The notes under the pieces are model-generated. The model worked only from the letters and a program-made list of their open reading frames with translations. It made no database searches and was not told the origin of the DNA. A stretch of DNA of 64,000 nt, from positions 82,234,943-82,298,942 of the forward strand of contig OY986436.1 in the NCBI GenBank assembly GCA_963920525.1, given 5' to 3'. Shown here in pieces: positions 47,145-58,262 of the stretch; the stretch's first letter is position 1, and each line of letters opens with the position of its first letter. Both the position numbers and the translations under genes were made by a program. The stretch is from Dichetophora obliterata (lineage: Eukaryota > Arthropoda > Insecta > Diptera > Sciomyzidae).

Positions 47145-47819
47145 TCCAGTAAAAAAGTAGATCATTCTATGAGCGATCTTGGAGTGCTCCTTATTGATCC
47201 AAGATAGGGGTATTTTGTGTACTCTTTTAACATTGCGTGTCCTAGGAAGAGTAGCACTCCCTTTAACATCCCAGAGGAGCTCAAAAGAAGCGATCAATAA
47301 ATGATCCAAATGAATCAGCAAAGGAGCATTTTTTTTGAGATTTAGGTTTACTCCGAAAGCTAGGCTTCCCTAGCTCAAGTAGGCGATGAAGACCTCGTCA
47401 AGACCCTAAGGTTGCGATGAAATTATTTGGCCAAATTATTTGGTGAGATTTGTAACGCCATCACAAATAACGAATCGTTTTTGATTCTATTTAAAAACAG
47501 TACTTTAATTGCGTCAGTCGCATCAGCAGATGGACAAAATGCAATTACCATTGGCTGGTCGCACTTCACGACCTCGGCGTTGAAACGACGCGAATCGAAT
47601 GAAAGGGACACTTAAAATATTTTTTGTTTCACAGAAAATAATTATAGATTTTCCTAAAAAGCGCATGCCTCACTTTATGTTCTTTTCTCATTAGTTGCTC
47701 GCCTAATGATCTCATAAAATAGTAAAGGAGCACAAGTGCTCACTTTTTGATCCAATAAAGCAGCAATAGAGAGCTTCCTTGTTGCTCCTCATGGGAGCGA
47801 TCGCATATTTTTTTACTGG
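47145..47819. mobile_element. Element E, copy 1, GCT duplication
   Basis: 675 bp, with ends TCCAGTAAAAAAGTAGATC and (right, reversed) CCCAGTAAAAAAATATGCGA. It is inserted in repeat H/D: left flank AAGCTGCT, right flank GCTGTTAACGATCGCC, closed site AAGCTGCTGTAAGCGATCGC in copy 2 (54240-54260, reverse). That gives a 3-bp GCT duplication. Internal sequence (47340-47620) is not shared with copy 2 of E. Confidence 0.7.
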
Positions 47820-47841
47820 GCTGTTAACGATCGCCTAATTA

Positions 47842-48649
47842 CCCAGCAGAAAAGTGGATCATCCTATGAGCGATCTGGAGCAGTGGAGTGCTCTTTATTG
47901 ATCCAAGCTATGTGTATTTTGTGTTCTCTTTTAACATTACGTCCTAGGATAGGAAGCGCTCCCCTTAATATCCCAGAGGAGCTCAAAAGGAGCGATCAAT
48001 AAATGATCCAAATGGATCAGCAAAGGAACATTTAAAATATTTTTTGTTTTTTTGTTTTAAAGATCAAGGAACCAACATGCGCCTTATATAAACAAGGTTT
48101 GGTCTTTGACGTGAAAGGAAATGGATAGATTAGCTAGAAGAATTGATTGGCACCATACGTGAATTATTGATTAGGCGAAACAGCCGTGAAAGACAATTTG
48201 AATTGCTTTTGACCGAGGCTAGTGTTATTGCCTTAACCTCGACAAGCATTTCCAGCCCTTAGTTGTTTCTGTCCTTTAATTCCACATTTTCCACAATTTA
48301 GTACTGGATATTTTAGGTTTCCATAATTCTTAAATGTAGGAAAGAACAAAGAAAGTCAAAAGAACCATGCCCGAACCCGGAGTCGAACCAGGGACCTCTG
48401 GATTGTTAGTCTAGCGCACTCTCCACTAGACTACAATGGCCGATTTTTCACAGAAAATAATGATCGAGTTTCTTACAAAGCACATGCTTCACTTTATGTG
48501 CTTTTTTTTCATTGATTGATCGCCTATAGATTTTTTAAAACAGTAAAGGAGCACAAGAGCACAAGTGCTCACTTTTTGATAGAATAAAACAGCAAAAGAG
48601 CGCTCTGTTGTTGCTCATCATAGGAGCGATCGCATATTTTTTTACTGGG
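47842..48649. mobile_element. Element E, copy 2
   Basis: About 808 bp, 22 bp downstream of copy 1 and in the same orientation. Outer parts (47842-48035 and 48487-48649) match E copy 1, including GAGGAGCTCAAAAGRAGCGA and GGAGCACAAG...TGCTCACTTTTTGAT. The centre differs and holds a tRNA-like SINE (about 48345-48442). No clear target duplication. Confidence 0.65.
48345..48442 (-). mobile_element. tRNA-like SINE head
   Basis: Minus-strand read GGCCATTGTAGTCTAGTGGA (A box) continues to GGTCCCTGGTTCGACTCCGG (B box, good T-arm). The anticodon loop position reads CTAACAA. The 5' acceptor strand does not pair with the 3' end (GGTTCGGGCA), and sequence continues into GGTTCTTTTGACTTTC, so I call it a SINE or tRNA pseudogene and not a working tRNA-Val. 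Confidence 0.65.
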
Positions 48650-49210
48650 TATAAACGCGTAAGAACAATAAATGCATGCTAATTGTCCCGTTACTTGTGT
48701 GGTGTGCGCAATATTTTGGGTTTTATTTTGTTTTTTAAAAATTACTGGCTCTTTTAATTAATCTCGAGAGCTCTCAAGCTGCTGTCAAGAAAACCCCAGT
48801 AAATCGTTTATATTTGTTGATTTTTAAGCGAACGTTAAGTGGATAAATAGTGAAGAATGAAATATTATTGCAATCCGTTTGGGAAACCAATGCACAAAAA
48901 ACCAAAGTTGAAAGGCGATTTTAGAACCGTAACAACTGAACTAGCAGCGTCTGCAATATCAAAAAATTTTCATTTAGCGATCGACGCTAAAATATGCACG
49001 GCATGTCGCAAATGCTTTACGAAACTTATTAAAAGTCCTTCTCTTTTGCCAGCATATCTTAAGCGTTAACAAATAGAACGAGATCGATTTAATGAGAGAA
49101 CTCAGTGAAGGGTGGTGGAGCAACAGGTACAACGAAAAATCCGACGACGGATGCATGTGCAATCCTGCCAACAAGTTGAAGTGCCTTGTGTTAAACAAGA
49201 AGCTCTAGAG

Positions 49211-50207
49211 CAGTGTCGGGCAGCTTTGCACACCTATACTTTCTCATCTTGAGTATGTATTAATGAGCGCTTTAAAGCTCACACTGAAAACAAAGTAGTC
49301 CTAAAGCGCTTTTTGCAGAAATCTTACTAGTCATTATGAAATTTGCTCGGATTTGTATTGCGAAATTTAATAAATAAGTAAATAAATTAAATAAAGCAAC
49401 AGACCGGCGGACTTATAATGTGAAGTACAGATAAGCAAACGGAAGTGTAAAAAGGCAGGCCAATAGTAAAAAACAAATATGTTTTATATTGTGCTTATGT
49501 GGCTTATTGTGTTTTGCCAAGGCCAAACTGACAGAGTAAGATGCTTTCATTATACGTACTTGGAACTATATGATATGATATGTGGACATGCCGCTTTAAA
49601 ATAATTCATTAATTTCTCCATCGCATGTTCCACAATTACCTTACATTGGAAATGCAAATTATCGTTATGCCTTGTAATGCATAATTTTTTTAATTTTACC
49701 TCTTTTATGCAACGCCATGCCGTTATTTTCTAAAAACAAAAAATTTTTCATACATACTTCCAAAAATTTTGCATATAAAATTTTATACAGTGTAATCTTA
49801 CGTTATATCCGTGTCGATGAGCAATAATAGCTTAAGTCTTATCTCAAAGTTTCCAGAAATCTTGCTTCAAAGTTTTTAATCGCCATATAAGTTATATGAA
49901 AGGATCTTTTGTTTTTATGTCATATCTTTAGCTAAGGTCATGCTAGAAGTTCAAGATTTTGTGTGTTCATAAGGATATATACGTGAAACACAACTATATC
50001 AATAACTCAGTTCTACCTTAAATCGACTTAAGTTGTTATTGCTTATCGAAACATATATAATATAATATATTCAAGGAACACGCAAGCGCAGATATTACCT
50101 GCTTGACATTTGCTTGAACACTGAAGCTTTGATCGTTCTGTAGGTGATATGAATACATATTTTACTGCACAAACACAATCTCAAGTGTGCAAAGCTGCCC
50201 GACACTG
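49211..50207. mobile_element. hAT MITE in gene G, CTCTAGAG duplication
   Basis: 997 bp with inverted ends CAGTGTCGGGCAGCTTTGCA and its complement, flanked by perfect CTCTAGAG (49203-49210, 50208-50215). The duplication fits the nTnTAGAn preference reported for hAT. Removing the element restores continuity of the coding remnant (QEALEEVSRQSLLQALHRIQ across the junction). Interior AT-rich, non-coding. Confidence 0.92.
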
Positions 50208-50509
50208 CTCTAGAGGAAGTTTCACGGCAATCGCTATTACAAGCCCTGCATCGAATTCAAGAACAAGCACATGTAATGCAAATTGATACATCCAACGATG
50301 CTGTCAGGGAGCATGATCAGCATAATGCAGCAACGGAAATTGCGCGCATACAGGCAAGTTCGCGAAGCACGTCCATTGACTTTTCGGATAGAACAGAAAT
50401 TATTGGATTACTTAACGAACATATTTGTCCACTACTTGGCGTAGATCAAATTGATTACCAGAGATTTTTAAGAAGTAAAAAATATCGCCAAGGACGCAAC
50501 TATGCACAT

Positions 50510-51483
50510 TAGAGCGGGTTGATTTTTTTATTTGTAATTCGTATAGCAAAAACATAAACTACATAAAATTCTAAGAAAATTCTCCGAAGAAACCATGTAT
50601 CTAAAATAAAATCCTAATCCGCGCCTCTCGACTTGAAAATTTATATGCCCCCTTTTCTACACTCAAAATTTTTTTACATTAAAAAAATATTCACCCAAGT
50701 AAAAAAGTTTGTATATAATTTTATATTTAATATTTTTATAAGGAACATAGATAAACAAGTCTTATTTTATAATGCAAATTAAAACAAACAAAAGAAGTGT
50801 TTTCACTCTAACAATATTTCAGTAATTTTTCAGTAATTTTTTTACCATAAACAAATTTTGTGTCATTAAAAGAAATACGGTCTTTAATACATACAAAGAA
50901 GCAATTATAGAATACAAAGAAAACTTTACTTATTGGTTATATGTTAATTTTGTTAAGTCTTTTTTACTCTCCATTCTAGGTACTTTGGCACGACTTTCTA
51001 TAGTTACTACTATTTGATCTATATTTCTATAGATAAAATAAACTGGATTAGAGGTCATGTTTTTTTCCTATGTTTTGCATATTTTATTCCAAAATAAAAA
51101 CAATTTTTTTAAATTATTCTTTGTTTTTTGCAAAACGCAGTTTAGGTAAAACGTGTTCTAACTATTTTTCATATAAAACGCAAATGAGAGGAGATGCGAA
51201 TTGGGGTTCAACTGCTTTTTTGATAATTGAATATTTTGATTAGTCTCAAAACAAAACCTGTATTGCATAAACTATAATATAATAAAACATAATAGCCATA
51301 TTTAAAAAAAAAAAATTTTAGCGAAAGAAGAGGTAAAAAAATTTCAAGTCGAGAGGCGCGGATAAGGGTTTGATTTTAAAAGTATGGTTTCTTCGGAGAA
51401 TTTTCTTAGAACGTTATGTAGATTACGTTTTTGCGATACGATTTTCCATTTTTTTTTTCATCCATGCAAATCAACCCGCCCTA
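50510..51483. mobile_element. hAT-like MITE, family C, copy 2
   Basis: 974 bp, inverted relative to 29600-30565 and very similar throughout. Flanked by perfect ATGCACAT (50502-50509, 51484-51491). It interrupts gene G after RQGRNYAH; the coding trace resumes at TQK/ILKN just beyond. Confidence 0.9.
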
Positions 51484-53291
51484 ATGCACATACTCAAAAA
51501 TAATGTTTTTCAAATTCTTCCGTCAACTGAAAGTGATGAACAAGAAATAATCAGGCAGCTGCGAGACAAACTCAAGGTAACTGCCGACCGTGATGAAAAA
51601 TACAGAATTCTCTCAGTTCTGCCAGCATCATGGACAACGTATAAAGTTCATAACGAATGGGTGTCAGTTTCAAGTTAGCAAAATCTGTTCAAGACCTTGT
51701 GAAAGAAAAAGGCATCTTGAGTGTTCCGAATGAAGAATGGCAACACAAACTCTTCGACAGGAAACAGTGGAAAGTGCAAAAGAGATTTTTTGAGGCCTGA
51801 TATTAGCCACACGTGCCCCGGTAAACAAGATTACGTCACCATAAATGAAAATGGCGAAAAAACATAAAAAACAAAGGCGACTATTGCTGATGAATCTCAA
51901 AGAAGCATTCAAAGTATTTATTGACGAGAATGACTGTCAAATAAGTTTCACAAAATGCACAACGTTGTGACCTCCGGAATGTATTCTGGCTTTCGATGGT
52001 GCTGATACACATAATGTTTGTGTTTGCGTGCAGCATCAAAATGTAAAATTGATATTTCATCCGATAAAAGACATATTTAAGCTAGAAAACTATTCTTAGC
52101 TTCTGGAAAAGATGATTTGCGCTACTCCAAGCGAAAAGTGTTATGTAATTGAATGCACAAAATGTCCAGGAAAAGCCGAAATGGAAAGGTATCTTGAAAG
52201 AATTCTACAATAAAACGACGTTTGGAATATCCCATACAAACAATGGATTATGACTAGCGGTAAAATTCAAATGAATTCGTTCTTTATTGATTAAATCAAA
52301 AATTAAAATATTATTTTTCAAAATTAGGAAGAGCTTATTTAGAAAACATTATAAAGAAAGCGGATGATTTTATTACAACGTTTAGTGAACAGCTCCAAAA
52401 ATTGATACCACACAATTTCATCGCAAAAAGATAGTCTAAATTTTTGGCTTACAAAAAGGCAAATTTGCAATTAAACGAATGTATTGTCATTTGCGATTTT
52501 GCTGAAAACTACCATTGTGTTATACAGGTATATATATATCTTTATTCGTGTTAATATATTGACATATATTGCTATTGATATTATACTAACTTCAAGTATT
52601 TTTAAAGGACGCTGTTCAAGCACAGCACTGGTCACACACATAGGTCACACTGCACCCTTTCGCCATATATTTTAAAGATAGCAACGGACAGATAAGAAAT
52701 AAAACTCTCCTCATGATTGCCGAAAGTTTGGAGCACACTAATGAAGCAGTGCATTATTTTAAACAGCTGCTCTTTAACTATTTAAACGAAAAGTTCGTAT
52801 TTATAACCAAAATATACTTTTTCTCCGATGGAGCGCCTTCGCAGTATAAAAACTGAAAACATTTTTATGAATTATGCCAACATAAGAAACACAGTGGAGT
52901 GGCATTTCTTCGCCACGTCGCACGGAAAAGGTCCCTGAATAGGGGGAATATTCAAACGCAATGCAACAAGAGCAAGTCTTCAGAGGAAATGACCATATTC
53001 GAAATGCAAAAGAATTGTATGCGTGGGCGATACGAAACGAAGATTTAACCGTGGCATATAGCTATTGCTCACAACAAGACTATAAACTTGCACAAACAAC
53101 ATATCAGTTGAAAAACGAAAACAATAACGTAGCATCCATCAAAGGAACGCAACAATATCATTGCTTCAATCCAAGCAACGATACAGAAATTAAAGCTGCA
53201 ATTTTTTACTTATAAAATAAAACATTTAGTTTCCATCCAATTTGTTTTCTTATTTTTAACAAAACAGAAATGAAAAAGAAGTCAATAACTA

Positions 53292-54223
53292 AAGGGTGAT
53301 TTTTTTGAGGTTATGATTTTCATGCATTAGTATTTGACAGATCACGTGGGATTTCAGACATGGTGTCAAAGAGAAAGATGCTCAGTATGCTTTGACATTT
53401 CATCATGAATAGACTTACTAACGAGCAACGCTTGCAAATCATTGAATTTTATTACCAAAATCAGGCAGAAAATCCGCTTTTTTATCGACAAATTTTGTTC
53501 AGCGATGAGGCTCATTTCTGGTTGAATGGCTACGTAAATAAGCAAAATTGCCGCATTTGGAGTGAAGAGCAACCAGAAGCCGTTCAAGAACTGGCCATGC
53601 ATCCCGAAAAATGCACTGTTTGGTGTGGTTTGTACGCTGGTGGAATCATTGGACCGTATTTTTTCAAAGATGCTGTTGGACGCAACGTTACGGTGAATGG
53701 CGATCGCTATCGTTCGATGCTAACAAACTTTTTGTTGCCAAAAATGGAAGAACTGAACTTGGTTGACATGTGGTTTCAACAAGATGGCGCTACATGCCAC
53801 ACAGCTCGCGATTCTATGGCCATTTTGAGGGAAAACTTCGGAGAACAATTAATCTCAAGAAATGGACCGGTAAGTTGGCCACCAAGATCATGCGATTTGA
53901 CGCCTTTAGACTATTTTTTGTGGGGCTACGTCAAGTCTAAAGTCTACAGAAATAAGCCAGCAACTATTCCAGCTTTGGAAGACAACATTTCCGAAGAAAT
54001 TCGGGCTATTCCGGCCGAAATGCTCGAAAAAGTTGCCCAAAATTGGACTTTCCGAATGGACCACCTAAGACGCAGCCGCGGTCAACATTTAAATGAAATT
54101 ATCTTCAAAAAGTAAATGTCATGGACCAATCTAACGTTTCAAATAAAGAACCGATGAGATTTTGCAAATTTTATGCGTTTTTTTTTTTAAAAAAATTTAT
54201 CAAGCTCTTAAAAGATCACCCTT
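53292..54223 (+). mobile_element. DD41D mariner 1, 932 bp, internally deleted
   Basis: Ends AAGGGTGATTTTTTTGAG and (right, reversed) AAGGGTGATCTTTTAAGAG, flanked by TA (53290-53291, 54224-54225). The nucleotide sequence of the leader (TCATGCATTAGTATTTGACA) is one I associate with a mariner common in fruit flies and other insects. It carries one shortened transposase gene. Confidence 0.92.
53405..54115 (+). CDS. Mariner transposase (DD41D), N-terminal DNA-binding region deleted
   Basis: 236 residues against about 345 for the family. The first 20 residues (MNRLTNEQRLQIIEFYYQNQ) are intact; then the frame jumps directly to AENPLFYRQILFSDEAHFWL, losing the two helix-turn-helix motifs and linker. 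All catalytic residues remain: Asp in LFSDEAHF, Asp in FQQDGATCH, and Asp in LTPLDYFLWG, 41 residues after the second, giving DD41D (rosa-type). The C-terminus ends LNEIIFKK. The open frame survived the deletion, but without the DNA-binding region the product is unlikely to transpose its own element. Confidence 0.92.
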   Translation: MNRLTNEQRLQIIEFYYQNQAENPLFYRQILFSDEAHFWLNGYVNKQNCRIWSEEQPEAVQELAMHPEKCTVWCGLYAGGIIGPYFFKDAVGRNVTVNGDRYRSMLTNFLLPKMEELNLVDMWFQQDGATCHTARDSMAILRENFGEQLISRNGPVSWPPRSCDLTPLDYFLWGYVKSKVYRNKPATIPALEDNISEEIRAIPAEMLEKVAQNWTFRMDHLRRSRGQHLNEIIFKK

Positions 54224-54355
54224 TACTTGAATTTTTTCAAAATTAGGCGATCGCTTACAGCAGCTTGTGCTTTTGTGTGTACGTGTTTTAGTTTTTGCAA
54301 AACACAAGTACATAATAGAAAACAATTTTTATGGCGGGAAAAGCGGGCGAAATAG

Positions 54356-55452
54356 CCCAGTGGGCATTTTAGCGATTGCTACGCAAAAAAAGGCATGCTA
54401 GCACTGCTATTATTGGCGTCAATACACCTTCCATGATCACTGCATTAATGAGTACTTCTGTAACGCCTACCTTTTGAAGGTCCTTATTCTTTTCATATTA
54501 TTTTATATGAAAAAATTTACAAAAAAAATTCCAAAAAATTTTTTAAATACACAGAACAGTTTGTAAAAAAATGTAGATTTAAAAAAAAACAAAAAAAATT
54601 ATTTTTTTTTTGTCCGAGTTGGGTCTCGAACCCGGGCTCCCGAAAACTAACACATTACATATTATATGAAAATATTTATATGGAAAAACTCTAAGTCTTT
54701 TCTTATATTTTTGTATGAAGAAAATTTATAAAAAAATTAAAAAAATTTTTGAATACACAGAACAGTTTGTAAAAAAATTTAGATTTAAAAAATATAACAA
54801 AAAAAAATATTTTTTTTGTCCGAGTTGGGTCTCGAACCCGGGCTCCCGAAAGCGTACTTTCATTTGTATTGATGCAAAATAAGCAACTTATTTTAAACAA
54901 GCAAGGTAGACGAGTGGGTAAGATGTCTGACCGCTGACTGAGAAGACCTGGTTCAAATCTCAAATTTTTAGTCGTTTGTTAATTGAGGTTGATATTTTTA
55001 TTGCTTTTCCTTCTAAGGTTACATCTCGAAAGAGTGCTTCTGGCAGGTCTCTTTTGAGCAAGGAGAGCGGAAGGCCTGACAAATTTTCCCATTTCATATA
55101 AAAAAGCAAGTGTAATTGTATATGAGTGCGGCAGTACTCTAAAATCCATACGAAGGCCTGCTAGCAGCGCTGCCAATGCCTACTGGGATGTCGGGCCGCC
55201 GACTGAGAAGTCCATGGTTCAAATCTCAAATTGTTGGTCTTTTTTATTTGAAGTTGATATTTTTATTGCTGTTCCTTCTTACGTGACTTCTCGAAAGAGT
55301 GCTGCTGGCAGGTCTCTTTTGAGCAAGCAGAGCGGAAGGCCTGACAAATTTTCCCATTTCATATAAAAAAGCAAGTGTAATTGTATATGAGTTCAGCAGT
55401 ACTCTAAAATCCATAAGAAGGCCTGCTAGCAGCGCTGCCAATGCCTACTGGG
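54356..55452. mobile_element. TIR element with CCCAGTRGGCATT ends carrying SINE copies
   Basis: 1097 bp inserted in repeat H/D copy 2; copy 1 reads AAGTAGTCTATTTCGC without it. Ends are CCCAGTGGGCATT and (right, reversed) CCCAGTAGGCATT. Two near-identical tracts with GTTGGGTCTCGAACCCGGGC (54616, 54823) look like B-box pieces of minus-strand SINEs. Confidence 0.6.
54898..55447 (+). mobile_element. tRNA-derived SINE, tandem dimer
   Basis: GCAAGGTAGACGAGTGGGTA (A box) and ACCTGGTTCAAATCTCA (B box) start a unit whose body includes TCTCGAAAGAGTGCTKCTGG and GAGCGGAAGGCCTGACAAAT. About 265 bp on, CTGAGAAGTCCATGGTTCAA repeats and the whole body follows again with about 93 percent identity by eye. 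A head-to-tail dimer, or a tandem duplication within the host element. Confidence 0.7.
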
Positions 55453-56316
55453 AGACTACTTGCTGAGCATGTATGCTGTAAAGCTTTGATAGCTAGTTGA
55501 ATTTTTATTGAAAATTGTTTAACACTGCACGTTTTACGCTATAACTTCTGAACCCTTCAAGGGCACACCTTAATTTTATATCGTTGGAAAGGTACAAAAA
55601 ACCAAAATACATAAACAGAAAAAAATTATTACGTCTGTTTTTGGCATGGTATTAAACTTTAAAATTAAGAATGGCCAACTTACTGCAGTTTTTCCAAAAA
55701 TTTTATATTTTTCAGTTAAAAAAGAAAAAAAAACCTTTCCAATGATACCTTATTTACGAAAATCGGATTTGAATTGACAGAGCTACGTCGTTTCAAAATA
55801 CACCCTATTTTGACCTTGAAAAATGGTTCTAAAAATTTACAACTTCGGATTTAGTTTTCTAAGCAATAAACCAATTTAGGAACAAAATTTGAGCCAAATC
55901 GGAGATGGTCAGTGCGACTGATAAGTCACCTCAATCTGAAATGGGCGATATATAAGTAAATTATCAAGTTTGACCAAGAATTAATGTGAAAAGTAATTTA
56001 AAATTATTTTTTACTTTTTAGTGGTTTTGAAATTAATTTTTTTTTTTGTTAAAAAGTTTTATTGAAACAAAGTTTAAACATATTTCATTGTTTATACAAA
56101 CATTTTTAACAAAGCTCAAACGGAGCAACCCCATTCATCGATGGAGCTCACTTTTTCGCGAAGTTTTGTATTTTTTTTTTAAATTATTTGAGCAATTTTA
56201 TTTTCACTTGGTTGTGGTAATCTTCGTTTTGTTTTGTGTATCAGTTCATGTGATAAAAATTATGAAAATTACAATATACGGCTTACGAAAATTTACGAAG
56301 TGACATGAATCGCACT

Positions 56317-57750
56317 ATATTTTTTGTATTTTTTTAAATATTTCCCTTAACACCATGTCAACTTTTTCTGTATGGTACGCTGTAATGACAAAGCATACAA
56401 AATTAACGCAATTCCTATCTTATAGTCACATGTAACTTGTTCACTCATCGTAAAGCGGCCCATACACAAAAGAACATACCTCCAAACATGTACTCGTGCC
56501 GTATTTTGTTTTTACCATACACTTTTTTAACATGTTTCTGAACGTGTTCGCATATAGCAATACTTTCTTTTTATTTCTTAGAGTTTTCATAGTTTCGACA
56601 AAGTTAATTAATAAGAATATTGTACTTATGAAATTCGCGAATCATTTGTAATAAACACTGATCAATAGCAGGGCGGATCCAGGAAAATATTTCGGAGTAA
56701 GGGGGTTTTAAAAATATTTATATTCGTTACATATATGTGCATAGCAGGGAGGGAAATAACCGGATCTTCTGAATGTAAAAGTGATTCTCAAATGTTCTGA
56801 ATTTCACATAAATTTCAATTTTTTTTCATAGCAATTCCGAATTACTTTTTAGAAGAACTATATTTATTGCATGCAAATTGGGGCGATGTTACAGAGGAGC
56901 ACATGATCACAAAAACGAAAAACTCCCAATTTTCAATCTTATTCACACTAGGGCGTATCGAAAAATTAAGATCGTATTCGAATTGAGCGTTTCCACTGCC
57001 CGAACAAACGAAGAATTCATCGGTCGTTCAGGCAGTGGAAACAGTTTGGTGCGAGCCAAGATTTGGAACATTGGTTTTTTTCAAAAAGCTCGCAAACGCT
57101 ATTCGTGTAGTGGAAAAACAAAATCACTTTACAAAAAAATTAAGTTTAAAAATATAACTTTAGGTTCACGTCAATTTTTATTAATCAAAATAAGTTTTTA
57201 TAAATTTTCACTACACAAAAAAATTTTAAGGAATCCAAGTGTTATTTTTGAATAGCACTAAATAAAATATATATAAAATAAAAACTAAGCATCATCATAT
57301 TTGATTTCCCACACTGTAGAAAACCCATACTAGTGATCCTGCAGCCGAACCGCCGCAAATGAATAGAGCCAAAACCAACGGAGAAATAAAATAAATAAAA
57401 TAAGTTACCCACACCGACTAGAAAATCTTTGCTTCATTTCAATATAATAACTGCAGTGTTGGAAGCTTTGAGCACCTTTCTGGGCAGTCTGGTCCTTGGT
57501 GGGAGACCTCCCCCATTAATGAGGAGTAGAGATCCCTCCCAAGAGAAACCAGATCCATACTGTCTCAACTCCAATCTAGACTATCAAGGGTGCTCAACAG
57601 CTATCTAAAAGGAAAAAATAAACTAGCCAGCTTCTATTGATCAATTGTGTTGTGCGTGTTATTAAATGTTTGATCGCAAATGATCGAGAACTGGACTTAC
57701 GTCCTTTATGCCGACTCCGAACGGCTTATGTTCTCAAGAAGCTTTATATG
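56317..57750. other. AT-rich region, nothing firm
   Basis: GGGCGGATCCAGG near 56680 resembles the end of some hAT elements, but no partner end was found. The GC-richer tract 57470-57600 (GGTCCTTGGTGGGAGACC) was not recognised. Frames here look like chance. Confidence 0.35.
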
Positions 57751-57753
57751 GCA

Positions 57754-57914
57754 AGTTTTACTCTCTGAGGTTTGCCATTGTCTGTAGAGAGGTGACGGCC
57801 CAACAGAAAAATTAATTCAATTGAAAAAACTTTCTGTCTGAGCTGGAATTGAACCTGGGCTACCGCGGTTCTTAGGCTTACGGGCCACGCACTCTACCTA
57901 CTACTACGGCCGCC
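57754..57914 (-). mobile_element. tRNA-derived SINE, copy 2
   Basis: Same family and orientation as 27331-27493: B box GGTTCAATTCC, head GGCGGCCGTAG, tail ending ACCTCAGAGAGTAAA. It interrupts or abuts the LINE tail at 57918. Confidence 0.78.
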
Positions 57915-57917
57915 ACA

Positions 57918-58160
57918 ACAACAGCTTTCTGGCACGCATAAATCCCAACTGCGGCGCCGCGCAGCATACAACGCGCCATCTCTTCGACTGCCCATCCAGA
58001 TCGACAGACCTTGCGCCACTATTCCCCTGGATCGAGCCGGTCAAGGTCGCTCGCTTCCTTAGTTTGTCCGTAGGGTTGTGATTCAATGCCCACCTATTTA
58101 TTTCCCTATTGTGTTTGTCATTTCTTTTTACACTACCACGTTTGTATTTATTTCCTGCAG
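57918..58160 (+). pseudogene. Jockey-like LINE ORF2 C-terminal tail
   Basis: Plus frame gives INPNCGAAQHTTRHLFDCPS, then DLAPLFPWIEPVKVARFL and LSLSVGL before a stop. The C..C...H..HLF.CP pattern with a following W..P..VA.FL is the C-terminal zinc-knuckle region of Jockey-type LINEs. It is 5'-truncated as usual for LINEs and is followed by 3' UTR with CAA repeats. Confidence 0.75.
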
Positions 58161-58262
58161 CATCTACAACAACAAAAACAACAACAGCTGCAACAACAAC
58201 AGGAGCAATAACAGTAACAACAATTTCGAAGCAACAACAACAGGAACAACACTGTTACAAGC
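58160..58262 (+). repeat. (CAA)n / CAACAG microsatellite
   Basis: Imperfect CAACAACAAAAACAACAACA-type repeat, probably the 3' tail of the LINE. The polar open frames over it reflect the repeat. Confidence 0.85.

Larger units (their letters stand above)
39232..48649. repeat. Large dispersed repeat H/D, copy 1 (multiply interrupted)
   Basis: The parts 39232-40146, 46532-47144 and 47820-47841 align in order with the reverse complement of 54240-56316. The left end begins AGTGCGGTGTCACTTCGTAA. Between the parts sit a Helitron (40147-46271), a small foldback (about 46278-46532) and element E (47145-47819); a second E follows. A further fragment is at 34135-34300. No coding function was found and no inverted terminal repeats, so its class is open. 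Confidence 0.7.
48857..53217 (+). pseudogene. Large transposase-like gene G, unnamed family
   Basis: The N-terminus MKYYCNPFGKPMHKKPKLKG with ICTACRKCF forms a Cys-based finger. After two nested MITEs come a coiled region (ICPLLGVDQIDYQRFLRSKK), CPGKQDYVTINENGE in one frame with KKHKKQRRLLLMNLKEAFKV in another, GADTHNVCVCVQHQNVKLIF, KCYVIECTKCPGKAEMERYL, and an Asp in CDFAENYHCVIQ before an 80-bp intron (52528-52607). Then DAVQAQHWSH, LHPFAIYFKDSNG, a second Asp in YFFSDGAPSQYKN, and WHFFATSHGKGP (52897-52935), ending ATFKRNATRAS-like. I recognise this block order from many arthropod and cnidarian genomes but not a superfamily name. Stops and shifts abound. Confidence 0.65.
54240..56316. repeat. 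Large dispersed repeat H/D, copy 2 (inverted)
   Basis: Reverse complement of copy 1 pieces: 54240-54350, 55453-55960 and 55961-56316 match 47040-47144, 46540-47040 and 39232-40146. It holds the closed Helitron site at 55960/55961 and lacks the minisatellite. It is interrupted at 54356-55452 by a TIR element with SINEs. Its right end reads TTACGAAGTGACATGAATCG. Confidence 0.7.

Noticed and set aside
48367..48442. tRNA-Val gene (AAC anticodon position)
   Set aside because: T-arm is good but the acceptor stem does not pair and an anticodon-stem mismatch is present; SINE or pseudogene fits better.
56680..56700. hAT terminal repeat GGGCGGATCCAGG
   Set aside because: No matching inverted end or 8-bp duplication found in the surrounding 3 kb.
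57470..57600. Possible 5S rRNA-derived sequence (GGTCCTTGGTGGGAGACC)
   Set aside because: No alignment to 5S internal promoter boxes by eye.
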